A program made the translations under genes and the position numbers. A stretch of 64,000 nucleotides of DNA. Origin: Bog-473 sp963755495 (lineage in GTDB: Bacteria; Actinomycetota; Acidimicrobiia; Acidimicrobiales; RAAP-2). The DNA lies in contig CAVWJS010000006.1 of the NCBI GenBank assembly GCA_963755495.1, positions 1,302,001 to 1,366,000 of the forward strand, written 5' to 3'. Within the stretch, counting starts at the first letter, position 1. Each line of letters begins with the position of its first letter. The notes under the pieces were generated by a model, which saw only the letters and a program-made list of their open reading frames with translations, was not told the origin of the DNA and did no database searches. Positions 35,821 through 45,063 of this stretch are shown here, piece by piece.

Positions 35821-35835
35821 CCCCGAATGTCGGGG
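35821..35835. other. Short perfect hairpin between eno and ppsA
   Basis: CCCCGA-ATG-TCGGGG, a 6-bp stem with a 3-nt loop, in the 106-bp gap between the enolase stop and the PEP synthase start on the minus strand. No T-run follows. It could be an RNA-processing or attenuating structure that sets the eno:ppsA ratio; function unproven. Confidence 0.4.
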
Positions 35836-35901
35836 CAGCTCGCCGTGGCACGACTGGTTCTCGAATCAGCGGCTGTGCCACCTCCCTGAACGAAGGCCAT
35901 T

Positions 35902-37167
35902 TCAGGTGGCCAAGCCATACGGCAATTCGTTCATCGCTTCGATCTCGATCAGACGGTTGTACTTCGCTACTCGTTCACCACGAGCCGGGGCTCCGCTTTT
36001 CATTTGGCCGCAACCACTGCCGAGTGCGAGATCGGCGATGAAGCTATCGTCGGTTTCACCCGAACGGTGCGAGACCATCTGAGACCAGCCGGCGTCGCGA
36101 CAGATACGCATGGCCTCGAGCGTCTCGGTGACGGTACCAATCTGGTTCGGCTTTATGAGCGCAGCATTCGCTGCCTTGTGCATGATCGCTTCGGTGATGA
36201 TGTCGGGATTCGTGACCAATAGGTCGTCGCCAACTATCTGGATGCGAGCACCGAGCTGGCCAGTGAGGCGCTCCCAGCCCCTCCAGTCAGTCTCGGCCAA
36301 GCCGTCCTCAATGCTCCAGATCGGAAACCGATCGACCATCTCAACGTATCGTTCGATCATCTCGTCGCTGGAAAGCACCTCGTCGCTCAAATGGTAAGAG
36401 TGGTCCCGATAGAAGCCGGTGGCAGCCGGGTCGAGGGCGATCGCCACGCCAGTGGATCCCGCCTCGTAGCCTGCGGCGTCGATCGCACGAACCAGGAGGG
36501 CGAGCGCTTCTTCGGGCGAGGCAATCTCTGGTGCAAACCCACCCTCGTCACCCAGGCCGGTGTTAAGGCCGCGCCCGAGCAGCTCGTGGCGGAGCGTTCC
36601 ATAGATCTCGGCACCGGCGCGTACCGCTTCGGCAAAGCTCGGCGCGCCGATCGGTGCGAGCATGAACTCTTGGAACTCGAGAGAATTGGGAGCGTGCGCC
36701 CCACCATTGATCACATTGAAGTGTGGTATAGGCAGGCGCGGTGTGACTCCAGCTGGAGCAAGTGAGTACCACAGTGGCTGGCCGGCGCCCTCGGCGATCG
36801 CTCGGGCCACGGCCATAGACACGCCGACCACGGCGTTGGCCCCAAGCCGTCCCTTATTCGCCGTTCCGTCGAGTTGAATGAGAGCGGCGTCGAGTTCGGC
36901 CAGGTCTCTAAACTCGTGACCTCGTAGAAGATGGGCAATCTCGCCCATTACGCTATGGACGGCCAGGCGAACTCCAAGTCCCGCAAAACGGGTCGCGTCG
37001 CCATCCCTCAGTTCCCTAGCTTCTCGTGACCCTGTCGACGCGCCCGAGGGGACACCGGCTCGACCCACTGCCCCACCACGAATCGTGACGCTGACACTGA
37101 GAGTGGGGCGTCCCCGTGAATCTAAGATCTCGTGGGCAGAAAGAGCCACTACCTCAAACACATCCAT
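35902..37167 (-). CDS. eno: Enolase
   Basis: A 421-aa enolase: AHEILDSRGRPTLSV, PSGASTGSREA, FNVINGGAHAPNSLEFQEFM (catalytic loop), GLGDEGGFAP, WSIEDGLAETDW, ALIKPNQIGTVTETLEA and SHRSGETDDSFIADLAL. It interconverts 2-phosphoglycerate and PEP. The ATG at 37167 (MDVFEV) is chosen since the ORF upstream to 37284 lacks conservation. A DosR-type box lies 158 bp upstream, on the eno side of the divergent eno/pfkB region. Confidence 0.95.
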   Translation of the reverse strand: MDVFEVVALSAHEILDSRGRPTLSVSVTIRGGAVGRAGVPSGASTGSREARELRDGDATRFAGLGVRLAVHSVMGEIAHLLRGHEFRDLAELDAALIQLDGTANKGRLGANAVVGVSMAVARAIAEGAGQPLWYSLAPAGVTPRLPIPHFNVINGGAHAPNSLEFQEFMLAPIGAPSFAEAVRAGAEIYGTLRHELLGRGLNTGLGDEGGFAPEIASPEEALALLVRAIDAAGYEAGSTGVAIALDPAATGFYRDHSYHLSDEVLSSDEMIERYVEMVDRFPIWSIEDGLAETDWRGWERLTGQLGARIQIVGDDLLVTNPDIITEAIMHKAANAALIKPNQIGTVTETLEAMRICRDAGWSQMVSHRSGETDDSFIADLALGSGCGQMKSGAPARGERVAKYNRLIEIEAMNELPYGLAT

Positions 37168-37324
37168 ACCTCCGGTATCTCGAAGCTGACGCTTCTGCCA
37201 CAATTCCAAGTCCACTCTTGCGTTGGTGAAAACCCTTTTGGAAGAAGGGCATTCCGATCGCCCGTCATTTCCTTGTCCACGCACGGTGTTACTTCAGAGT
37301 GCATCGGTTACGCACATGTCGATA

Positions 37325-37338
37325 GGGCCATAGGTCCT
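37325..37338. promoter_or_regulatory. DosR/DevR-type box (GGGCCATAGGTCCT)
   Basis: One outer mismatch; 158 bp upstream of the enolase ATG. Its partner on the pfkB side begins exactly 68 bp further right. Confidence 0.65.
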
Positions 37339-37392
37339 CCGGCCCATGTGACCCGGCGTCATTCGGCCAATCCTGAATGATCCCGGATACGA

Positions 37393-37406
37393 GGGACCTA
37401 CGGCCC
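37393..37406. promoter_or_regulatory. DosR/DevR-type box (GGGACCTACGGCCC)
   Basis: Full match to the consensus, ending 28 bp before the PfkB-family ATG at 37434. It lies inside the longest ORF frame, which argues against the 37377 start. Confidence 0.75.
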
Positions 37407-37433
37407 TGTTCAAGAGGGACGATTGAGGGTTGG

Positions 37434-38441
37434 ATGAGTCTCATGCCCCAGTGGGATGTCATAAGTGTCGGTGACACGGCGACGGATGTATTCATCCGAC
37501 TGCTCGAGGGTACGATCAAGACCACTGAGGACGCGTCGGGTCGATGGCTTATGTTTCCGTACGGTGACAAAGTGCCGTTCGATCATACCCACACTGTCGA
37601 ATCAGGCGGCAATGCAGCGAATGCTGCGGTCGCATTCGCCCGATTGGGCCTTGCCACCGCCTTCGCTACCCACGTGGGTGACGACCAAGTTGGACGCGAC
37701 ATTCAACTCGCATTACGAAAAGAAGGGGTTGACACACATCTTTTGAGGGTCGATCCGGGCGTACCCAGCAATAGAAACTTCGTTCTTTGGTTCGGCGAAG
37801 ACCGAACGATCCTCGTCCATCACCAGATCTTTGACTATCACTGGACACAACTGCGACCGACCGAGATCCCGCGATGGCTCTATCTGAGTTCGGTGGGTTC
37901 CGATGCACCTGAGTACTACGATCAGCTCGCCGATTGGCTTGAAGCGGAGCCGTCCGTTCGTTTCGCATTTCAACCGGGCACCTTTCAGATCGCGCTGGGA
38001 GCGCTCGCGCTCGCAGATCTCTATCGCCGAGCCGACCTTGTGGTGTGCAATCGAGAAGAGGCCGTGGAGATAAGTGGTGGAAAGGTCCGTGACATGGCCG
38101 ATCTCCTGGAGCGGCTTCACGAGCTGGGGGCGCGCATGGTCGTGATCACCGACGGACCCGCAGGAGCCTTCGCCTCAGATAGGACGGACCGCTACTGGGT
38201 GCCCTCCTATCCTGACCCAGCCCCGCCGACTGACCGTACAGGCGCCGGAGACGCTTTCACCGCAACGCTCATCGCCGCGATCTGCAAAGGGCATTCACTT
38301 GATGAAGCGCTCGCGTGGGCCCCGATCAATGCCATGAGCGTGGTCCAGCAGGTCGGATCACAAGCAGGTCTCCTCACGGAGAAGGAGGTACGGCAATGGC
38401 TCGATCAGGCGCCTGTCGGTTACGCGGTCAAACAGTGGTGA
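37434..38441 (+). CDS. pfkB: PfkB/ribokinase-family sugar kinase
   Basis: A ~335-aa PfkB-family kinase: ISVGDTATDVFIRL at the N-terminus, VESGGNAANAAVAFARLGLATAFATHVGDDQVG (motif 1) near 50, VVCNREEAVEISGG, and PPTDRTGAGDAFTATLIAAIC (motif 2, catalytic Asp in GAGD) near 275. The substrate may be fructose-6-P, as in M. tuberculosis PfkB (Rv2029c, DosR regulon), or another sugar. Start 37434 (MSLMPQWD) is preferred over 37377, which would run through the box; 37443 is also possible. Confidence 0.9.
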   Translation: MSLMPQWDVISVGDTATDVFIRLLEGTIKTTEDASGRWLMFPYGDKVPFDHTHTVESGGNAANAAVAFARLGLATAFATHVGDDQVGRDIQLALRKEGVDTHLLRVDPGVPSNRNFVLWFGEDRTILVHHQIFDYHWTQLRPTEIPRWLYLSSVGSDAPEYYDQLADWLEAEPSVRFAFQPGTFQIALGALALADLYRRADLVVCNREEAVEISGGKVRDMADLLERLHELGARMVVITDGPAGAFASDRTDRYWVPSYPDPAPPTDRTGAGDAFTATLIAAICKGHSLDEALAWAPINAMSVVQQVGSQAGLLTEKEVRQWLDQAPVGYAVKQW

Positions 38442-38562
38442 GAAAGACCAACAGCAACGGACTAGGTCCCTTTAGATTTCCATTTCGTTCAGAGACGTGC
38501 GTTGACACCGTCACGTACGATCCCTGCGCTGGTGAGAGTCAAGTCACTGAGGAAGGATTCTC

Positions 38563-39501
38563 TTGCCCACGCTCTCGCTGGGTGTGCCGGTGACTGCTAG
38601 CGAGCGTCACCACGTCATCGCGATTGACCTCGGGGGCACCAACCTACGAGTGGCACTCGTCGACGAGAAGGGCACGGTACTGGCGCGTCATAGGATCCCA
38701 ACCCCCGCGCAGCGTTCGATTGCCGACGCCCTCGCCGACCTCATCATTGAACTCGAATGCGATCCGGACAATTCGGCCGTCGTCGCCGTACCCGGCGTGG
38801 TCGACTATGAGCATGGGTGCGCATTATGGGCACCCCACCTGCCACCCACATGGATCACCCAGCTGACCGAGGAACACCTGGCTTCCCGATTATGCCGAAG
38901 GGTCTCCATAGCCAATGACGCCGATCTCGCAGCAGTCGGGGAAACATACTTCGGCGCGGGCAAACATGCCACGGACGTCGTCTTTGTCACTGTCTCAACT
39001 GGCATTGGCGCCGGAGTCTTGCTGAACGGCCAATTAGTGCGCGGGCGTCGATCGGTGGCGGAGATCGGCCATACGATCATCGATCGTCGTGCATTCTCCG
39101 ATGGGGAGCCCGCGACGCTCGAAGAATTGGCGTCGGGCAGCAGCGTGCCGCGCCTTACGCAGATCGCCGCGGTGAACGCCGAGACCGGTGAGCAACTCGA
39201 GATTCTCGAAGAGACCGGCGATGATCGCGCCACCGCGGTCTGGATGCAGATGGTCGAAGGTGTCGTGATCGGCATCATTAACCTCGCATGGTGTTACAGC
39301 CCGGAACTGGTCATCATCGGTGGGGGGATCGGCCGAGAGGAGCCTCTCCTCAGCCCCGTGCGATCGAGATTGAACCAGCTGGCACCCACCATCGCCATGA
39401 AGTTCTCCTTGGTAAGAGAGGAACTCGCCGACGATGCGGGTCTCATCGGCGCCGCCGCCTGGGATCGGGCAACCACGATACAAGCTCTTGACCGCATCTG
39501 A
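38563..39501 (+). CDS. ROK-family sugar kinase (glucokinase-like)
   Basis: A 312-aa ROK protein: VIAIDLGGTNLRVALVDEKG (phosphate loop), SIANDADLAAVGETYFGAGK, VTVSTGIGAGVLLNGQLVRG, EIGHTIID. The usual second zinc-binding CxCGxxGC motif of ROK regulators/kinases is absent; the region after EIGHTIIDRR reads FSDGEPATLEELASGSS, as in zinc-free relatives. It likely phosphorylates glucose. Start is TTG 38563 with GGAAGGA well placed. It lies 121 bp after the PfkB gene on the same strand. No full box of its own, only a GGACTAGGTCCC palindrome at 38459-38470. Confidence 0.87.
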   Translation: MPTLSLGVPVTASERHHVIAIDLGGTNLRVALVDEKGTVLARHRIPTPAQRSIADALADLIIELECDPDNSAVVAVPGVVDYEHGCALWAPHLPPTWITQLTEEHLASRLCRRVSIANDADLAAVGETYFGAGKHATDVVFVTVSTGIGAGVLLNGQLVRGRRSVAEIGHTIIDRRAFSDGEPATLEELASGSSVPRLTQIAAVNAETGEQLEILEETGDDRATAVWMQMVEGVVIGIINLAWCYSPELVIIGGGIGREEPLLSPVRSRLNQLAPTIAMKFSLVREELADDAGLIGAAAWDRATTIQALDRI

Positions 39502-39551
39502 CCCGACGTTACCCGGATCGATGGGACAACGGTGATCGCACCGGATGACAC

Positions 39552-41066
39552 TTAATCGAGATGCATCGTGCCATTACGTAGGAAGCGTGTATGCCACGAC
39601 AGTGCCTCATCAAGGAGATGCGGTGTGTGCTTTCCCGGTGACTTGGCCAGAGCTCTTTCGAAGTAGTCGAGCAGCGCCTCACGATAATCCGGGTGGGCGC
39701 AACGTTCTATGATCCGTCGGGCACGATGCTGGGGTGCCAATCCTCGTAGGTCAGCCACTCCCTGTTCCGTGACGATCACGTGCACATCGTGCTCAGTGTG
39801 ATCGATATGGCTGACCATTGGGACAATGCAAGAAATGCTCCCATTCTTGGCCGTCGAAGGCGTTAAGAATAACGAGATGAAGGCGTTGCGAGCAAAGTCG
39901 CCTGACCCTCCAATCCCATTTTGGATACTGGAACCCATTATGTGTGTCGAGTTCACATTCCCATAGATGTCGGCTTCGATCATTCCATTCATGGCAAGAC
40001 AACCAAGTCGACGTATGACCTCAGGATGATTGCTTATTTCTTGAGAGCGCAGAACGATTTTCTCGCGATACGCGCCGATATTCCCCCGCAGCTCTGCGAT
40101 AGCGTTATCGCTCAGCGAGAAGGCCGTCGCGGACGCTGACATGAGTACACCCGATTGCAGCATCTTCAACATGCCATCCTGAATCACCTCGGTGTAGGCG
40201 GTCAACGACCTAAACGGGCCGTCGTCGAGTCCGGCAAGCACCGCATTTGCAACATTGCCGACGCCGGACTGCAAGGGTAGCAAGGCAATCGGAAGCCGAC
40301 CTTTCCGCACCTCGTGAGCAAAAAAGTCGACGACGTGTTCCGCTATGTGGAGCGACTCGTTGTCTGTCGCTTTGAACTGCGTGTGGCGGTCAGGACTGTG
40401 GGTTCGAACCACCGCGACAATCTTCTCGTGCGGGCACAAAAGGTACGGTTGCCCGATCCGATCGTTTGGCCTGAGGATCGGTATCGGCTTTCGGTTCGGG
40501 GGAAGGGCGGTGCCGTAGTAGATGTCGTGCATACCCTCGAGCTCGGCTGGTTGCCAGGAGTTCACTTCTAGGACCACTTTGTCTGCCAAATCAAGCCACG
40601 TCTTGTTATTGCCGACAGACGAGGAGGCTATGAGAGCGCCGTCTGGCGTGATCCCGGACACTTCGATCAGCGCCATATCGAGGTGACCGAAGAATCCCTC
40701 CCATGCCATTTGGGCAACGTGGGAGAGATGCACGTCGAGATACTCCATTTCTCCCGCGTTGATCTTGGCCCGGCTGATCGGATCAGACATGTAGGGCAGG
40801 CGAAGGTCGATGCCATCGACAGCCGCGAGTGCACCGTCGAGATCTGGGCCCGTCGAGGCGCCGGTCCAGACGCTCACGGTGAAGGGCTCTCCCCGCCCGT
40901 GAGCCTCGCCGATACGCCGCGCCAGCGCCTGTGGGACCTCCTTTGGATATCCCGACCCAGTAAAGCCACTCATCCCAATGGTCGAACCGTTTACGATCAG
41001 CGCGGCCGCCTCATCAGCTGTCATGACCTTGCCCGCGAGATCCAGGCTTTGAATTCGATCTGCCAT
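39552..41066 (-). CDS. Acetyl-CoA hydrolase/acyl-CoA:acetate CoA-transferase family
   Basis: A 504-aa protein with the family's two CoA-transferase domains: GSTIGMSGFTGSGYPKEVPQAL near 30, HLSHVAQMAWEGFFGHLDMALIEVSGITPDG near 115, LPLQSGVGNVANAVLAGL (oxyanion-hole GxG region) near 265, AYTEVIQDGMLKM with the likely catalytic Glu near 292. It can release acetate from acetyl-CoA, with or without transfer to succinate, so it fits acetate formation after PFOR. The ATG at 41066 lies 117 bp from the shared box at 41183. Confidence 0.92.
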   Translation of the reverse strand: MADRIQSLDLAGKVMTADEAAALIVNGSTIGMSGFTGSGYPKEVPQALARRIGEAHGRGEPFTVSVWTGASTGPDLDGALAAVDGIDLRLPYMSDPISRAKINAGEMEYLDVHLSHVAQMAWEGFFGHLDMALIEVSGITPDGALIASSSVGNNKTWLDLADKVVLEVNSWQPAELEGMHDIYYGTALPPNRKPIPILRPNDRIGQPYLLCPHEKIVAVVRTHSPDRHTQFKATDNESLHIAEHVVDFFAHEVRKGRLPIALLPLQSGVGNVANAVLAGLDDGPFRSLTAYTEVIQDGMLKMLQSGVLMSASATAFSLSDNAIAELRGNIGAYREKIVLRSQEISNHPEVIRRLGCLAMNGMIEADIYGNVNSTHIMGSSIQNGIGGSGDFARNAFISLFLTPSTAKNGSISCIVPMVSHIDHTEHDVHVIVTEQGVADLRGLAPQHRARRIIERCAHPDYREALLDYFERALAKSPGKHTPHLLDEALSWHTRFLRNGTMHLD

Positions 41067-41182
41067 GAAGATAACTCTCGCGCACCGATGGATACCCGCC
41101 TGACAGGTCGTTTATCGACAAGGATCGCCATAAACGCGCTTTGAAATTCGCCTCACCTCACCTCGGTCGGGGTCGGTGCTGA

Positions 41183-41196
41183 GGGCCTTTCGGCCC
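41183..41196. promoter_or_regulatory. DosR/DevR-type box (GGGCCTTTCGGCCC)
   Basis: Near-perfect palindrome between the divergent CoA-transferase (117 bp away) and site-2 protease (93 bp away) genes. Single box for both. Confidence 0.75.
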
Positions 41197-41288
41197 TACT
41201 AGAGCCCGATACGCTTCCGCAAACTTGTAGTGCGGGTGCCGCGCCGAGCGCGTTTGGCAGTGACCGCTACAAGGGCCATAGCGACAGG

Positions 41289-42444
41289 ATGATGGAACAG
41301 AACATACGACTCGGCAGGATCGCTGGGATTCCTGTCGGCATCAACTGGAGCATCCTCGTCATCTTCTGGCTCGTCGCGTGGGAGCTTGCTGACCTTGTCT
41401 TGCCTGGGTACAGTCCCCACGAAACGACGGCCATCTACTGGATTGTCGGAATGTTCACCACCGTGGTGTTCTTCGCATCCTTGTTGCTCCACGAGGTGTC
41501 CCACGCCCTCGTGGCCCGGCAGAATAAGATCGAAGTCCGTCGCATCACCCTTTGGTTGTTCGGGGGGGTGTCTGAACTCGAGAGCGAGGCTCTGACACCC
41601 GGAGCGGACTTCCGCATCGCGGTTGTGGGCCCCATCACCAGTTTGGGGCTCGCCGGAATTTTCGGCGCTCTCGTATTCTTGCTCTCCCGTGGTGGTAGCC
41701 ACCAGGGGATAATGGTCAACGCTTTGGGCTGGTTGGCCTGGATCAACCTGCTCCTGGGCGTGTTCAACCTCATTCCTGCCGCGCCGCTCGACGGCGGCCG
41801 GGTGCTACGTGCTGTCCTTTGGAAGCATGGCGGAAACCGCGTGCGTGCTGCCACCACAGCGGCACGCACCGGACAGGCGTTCGGCTACGTGCTGGTGATC
41901 CTCGGAATCCTCGAGTTCTTCGCCGTCGGACTCGTGGGGTTATGGTACGTCTTTTTGGGATGGTTCCTCCTGTCGGCAGCCCGTAGCGAGGAAAGTGCAG
42001 CGGTCATGCGGTCCTCGCTGTCGAACGTCCATGTCCGCGACATCATGACCCCCGATCCGATCACATTCTCCTCGATGATGACGGTCGCAGAATTGTCTGG
42101 ACGGCCAACTTCACCGCTACCGATTCAGCTCCTACCCTCTTGTTGCACCAAATGGAAGGCTGGAGGGCCTGACCACTCTGGGCAGGATTCGTCATGTTCC
42201 CGCAGTCCAGCGGCCGACAACGCGCCTCATCGACGCAGCCTGCCCAGTTTCCGATGTTCCAGTTGGTGCGGCGAATGAACCGGTTCCTGAGCTCCTGCAG
42301 AGAATGCAGTCATCGCAGGATGGGAGAGCGTTGGTCATTGACAACGCTGGCCACTTAGTGGGCATCGTGTCACCGAGCGATATTGCCAGATTCGTGCAAC
42401 TCTCAATGCTGCATTCGCAGTCTGGCCGAACACAGCGGAAATAA
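41289..42444 (+). CDS. Site-2 protease (M50) with C-terminal CBS domains, apparent frameshift
   Basis: The first ~260 codons encode an M50 membrane protease: SLLLHEVSHALVARQ carries the HExxH zinc motif (~residue 74) and FNLIPAAPLDGGRVLRA the NPDG-type third ligand; hydrophobic segments fill residues 20-240. The CBS pair starts at VRDIMTPDPITFSSMMTVAE. The frame then degenerates, but the next frame continues exactly as expected (DGQLHRYRFSSYPLV..., RALVIDNAGHLVGIVSPSD) to a stop at 42442-42444. One surplus base near 42094-42100 accounts for it. The uncorrected frame would end at 42278. M. tuberculosis Rv2625c, DosR-controlled, has this domain order. Confidence 0.87.
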
Positions 42445-42811
42445 CTGATCCCGTTTAGCGGCCACTACACAAGGAAGAATCCACTTCAAGATCTCCGAAC
42501 CAAGCCGTCGGTCGAACCTATTCGTCGAAGCGGTTCGCTTAGTACCACTCAAACAATCAGCGTTTGCCTGAAGAAACCAGGCCTGGCGCCGCTTTGCTCC
42601 GTATTTCTGGGGGTGAGGAAGGATACTGCGTCCGCTCTCGATGCCGGGCCGGCAGGGCAATGAGCCTGAGCACGGCGCTGAGGCGCTCTACTATGCCGAA
42701 GTCCTCACCGCGTCTCGATATCGAAAGAAGCAACCCGCCGGGTGGCAACTCCAAAGCATTTAGATGTGTGTTCTACCAGCTGGGCACGCAACGTCGAAGG
42801 AGGTCGCCCGA
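42445..42811. other. Long gap between site-2 protease and pyruvate kinase; possible short ORF
   Basis: The 367 bp between convergent genes contain no recognisable gene. A 40-codon ORF at 42641-42763 (plus) ends with a protein-like tail, EALYYAEVLTASRYRKKQPAGWQ, which might be a remnant of a larger gene, but there is no ribosome site. No box, terminator or repeat was seen. Confidence 0.35.
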
Positions 42812-44635
42812 TTACCGTTCAGCGCTCTCAGACCAGCTCAGTAGGGGCTGCAAAAGGGGAGTCTTCTTGCGTTGATGGCGGGACATTCGTCGGAGAATGT
42901 TGTCGAGAACAATGATGGCGGTGTCGATGTGCGCCCCCTTGTTGAGCATCACGCACTCGGCTCGTTGTGCCATCGCAGCATCGGTGACCTCGGCACGGGA
43001 CGGCCTGCCGGTGCGGGCTAGCTGGTCCAGGACCTCGGTAGCCCAAATTACCGGGAGATGGGCGGCTTCGCACAGCCAAAGGATCTCCTCTTGCACCTCG
43101 GCGAGCCGTTCGTAACCTGCCTCGACAGCCAGGTCTCCTCGGGCAATCATGACCCCGACCAACGAGGAACGCATGGCATGAAGCAGGATCTCGGGCAGAC
43201 GAGTGAAGGCCGCTGTCGTTTCGATCTTCAGGATGAGCCCGAGGTGTTCTCCTCGTACTCGCTTGAGGTACGCATGAATGTCATCGACGTCCTTCTCGTG
43301 GCGCAGAAAGGACACAGCAACCATGTCAGCATGCGCCGCCGCTACTTCGAGCAATGGAAGGTCGGCATCGCTCACAGCGGCGGCAGCGAGATCCGTGTCG
43401 GGCAGGTTGATCCCCTTCTCGGCGCGTAAGCGCGAACCTTTCGCTGCAGCGGAGAGAATCCGCACATGGAGCTCGTCAGAAGTGACGCGCTCGATGGTGC
43501 CCGTGAGCTTTCCGTCGTCTAGGAAGATCCGCTGGCCAATCTGTGCGGCTTCGAAGGCAGCTGGCAGCGTGCACCCGATCCGGGCATAGCCGGCCTCACC
43601 GTGACGCCAGGGTTTGGCCGGGTCGAGACGACGGGTCAACACAAGTGTATCGCCGATGCAGAGCAGATGAGATTGGGGGATCCTGGGCAGATCACCTAGG
43701 AGGGTTACGTCACCGTGGCACGACAACGCGGCATGAGTTTCCAAATAGGTTGTGTCCCAGATCTCCACTTCGCAGCTCCCGGGGCCGATGCCGATTATCC
43801 GTAGCCCCCGGCGCGAGCCCCGAGCGTCGACAAGTCGGATCATGTCACCCAGTTTGCGGCGCTTGATCCACGATGGGTCTACGGACAGCACCGTTCCGGC
43901 GGTACCAGCCACAGGATAAGCGGTGATTCTGGCCACGGCTGGCGTGATTGGGACGCCCCGGAGATCTCGCTCGGGCCGCACCTTCACTATCTGTGGCCCC
44001 TCACTTAGCGAACCAGTTCGCAACTTGGGTCCTGGAAGATCCATCGATATCCGACACGGTCGACCAACGGCCTCCGACGCCCGGCGCACGTTGGCTGCCA
44101 TGCTTTGCCACACAACAGGGTCGTCATGGGCGCCATTGATCCTGGCGACGTCCATACCCAAGGACACAAGATGCTTGACAAAGGGATAGTCATCGGCGGC
44201 CTCGGTGGGAAGGGTCACCATGATGCGGGGCACCCGGCCCGGGGGCCTAGGACCAAAGAGAGCATCGGTATTGTGATCGAGGGCAACACGGCCCTCTTCA
44301 AAGCTCTGGATTGCCGGCGCGAAGCTGGATGTCGTTCCGTCAAGCGCGGCGCGGACGCTCTGGACGGTAGCCAGAACGTGAGGCTCACATCTGCCGAGTG
44401 ACGAAAGACCACGTTCGCCCAACCAACGCTGCAAATGGGAGAAATCGCCCTGCCGAAGCGCCAGATAGTGAACCAGGTTGACGGCATCGGGAAGATGGGC
44501 CGGGTTAACCGCACTGATGTCTGGCTCACGATGCGTCTCCATTTGGCGCATGAGCGCTTCTAGCCCGGAAAGTTCGGCCCCTATTGACGCCCGGTCAACA
44601 TGCCCGTCGCCGACTGACCGCTCGACGGTGTCCAT
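42812..44635 (-). CDS. pyk: Pyruvate kinase, atypical, with N-terminal extension
   Basis: A 607-aa protein. Residues ~1-130 are a helical extension of unknown role (EALMRQMETHREPD, LVHYLALRQGDFSHLQRWLGERGL). From ~135 the barrel follows: PRIMVTLPTEAADDYPFVKHLVSLGMDVARINGAH and ISMDLPGPKLRTG; after a long B-domain insert come LILKIETTAAF (catalytic Lys), GVMIARGDLAVEAG, VIWATEVLDQLA and SRAEVTDAAMAQRAECVMLNKG. The usual SGETA is changed to NKGAH and the C-terminal allosteric domain is missing, so regulation must differ from classic pyruvate kinase. A box lies 37 bp upstream. Confidence 0.87.
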   Translation of the reverse strand: MDTVERSVGDGHVDRASIGAELSGLEALMRQMETHREPDISAVNPAHLPDAVNLVHYLALRQGDFSHLQRWLGERGLSSLGRCEPHVLATVQSVRAALDGTTSSFAPAIQSFEEGRVALDHNTDALFGPRPPGRVPRIMVTLPTEAADDYPFVKHLVSLGMDVARINGAHDDPVVWQSMAANVRRASEAVGRPCRISMDLPGPKLRTGSLSEGPQIVKVRPERDLRGVPITPAVARITAYPVAGTAGTVLSVDPSWIKRRKLGDMIRLVDARGSRRGLRIIGIGPGSCEVEIWDTTYLETHAALSCHGDVTLLGDLPRIPQSHLLCIGDTLVLTRRLDPAKPWRHGEAGYARIGCTLPAAFEAAQIGQRIFLDDGKLTGTIERVTSDELHVRILSAAAKGSRLRAEKGINLPDTDLAAAAVSDADLPLLEVAAAHADMVAVSFLRHEKDVDDIHAYLKRVRGEHLGLILKIETTAAFTRLPEILLHAMRSSLVGVMIARGDLAVEAGYERLAEVQEEILWLCEAAHLPVIWATEVLDQLARTGRPSRAEVTDAAMAQRAECVMLNKGAHIDTAIIVLDNILRRMSRHQRKKTPLLQPLLSWSESAER

Positions 44636-44671
44636 GAACGCAACGTTATGAGCCTGTTCGTGCGTCTACTA

Positions 44672-44685
44672 GGGCCGAAGGGCCT
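44672..44685. promoter_or_regulatory. DosR/DevR-type box (GGGCCGAAGGGCCT)
   Basis: Two deviations (GG for GT at 10-11 region, outer T). It lies 37 bp upstream of the pyruvate kinase ATG. Confidence 0.6.
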
Positions 44686-44805
44686 CCTCCGTCACTGCAG
44701 TCTTCATCATTTCGTGGAGGATCGTGCAGCAAGTTTTACCGACCAGGACACCTAAGGCGGCAGACATCTGCATCCTGTCAAGCCACTCGCAGCTTTCTCC
44801 ACCCA

Positions 44806-44819
44806 GGGACCTTCGGCCC
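44806..44819. promoter_or_regulatory. DosR/DevR-type box (GGGACCTTCGGCCC)
   Basis: Full match, ending 89 bp before the small gene at 44908. The bases just after it (TGCTGA...ACCAAATC) recur after the box at 55353, showing a duplicated promoter-leader. Confidence 0.78.
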
Positions 44820-44907
44820 TGCTGAATACCAAATCCACCCAACAAACTGTGCCTGTAGCGAATGCACCAGCCACGCCATAGAACGGTCAGATTTGGAGGT
44901 CCAAGAA

Positions 44908-45063
44908 ATGCGATTCCGGACGAAGTTTCTTCATCGCAACCAGCGGCCATGGTCGACACCATCGTATTTACTCCCACCCATTCCACAGGAAGTTGTCTTC
45001 GATCCGTCTCTTCGGCGCGCAAGAGACATCCTCGCCGCGGCGCAAAAGCAGGCTGGGGCCTAA
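44908..45063 (+). CDS. Small box-controlled protein, copy 1 (51 aa), new family
   Basis: ATG 44908 with GGAGGT 7 bp upstream. The product begins MRFRTKFLHRNQRPWSTPSY, continues LLPPIPQEVVFDPSLRRARD and ends in an Ala-rich helix. It is a clear paralogue of the 45-aa protein at 55454-55591: by hand count 30 of the first 45 positions are identical without a gap, with PSYLLPP and EVVFDPSLRRAR invariant. No signal peptide, membrane span or Cys; very basic N-terminus. The box stands at the same distance from the start in both copies. I know no family for it; a short nucleic-acid- or ribosome-binding factor is one guess from charge and size. Confidence 0.78.
   Translation: MRFRTKFLHRNQRPWSTPSYLLPPIPQEVVFDPSLRRARDILAAAQKQAGA

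Noticed and set aside
38459..38470. GGACTAGGTCCC palindrome before the ROK kinase
   Set aside because: 12-bp form with a different centre spacing from the other boxes; not counted as a box.
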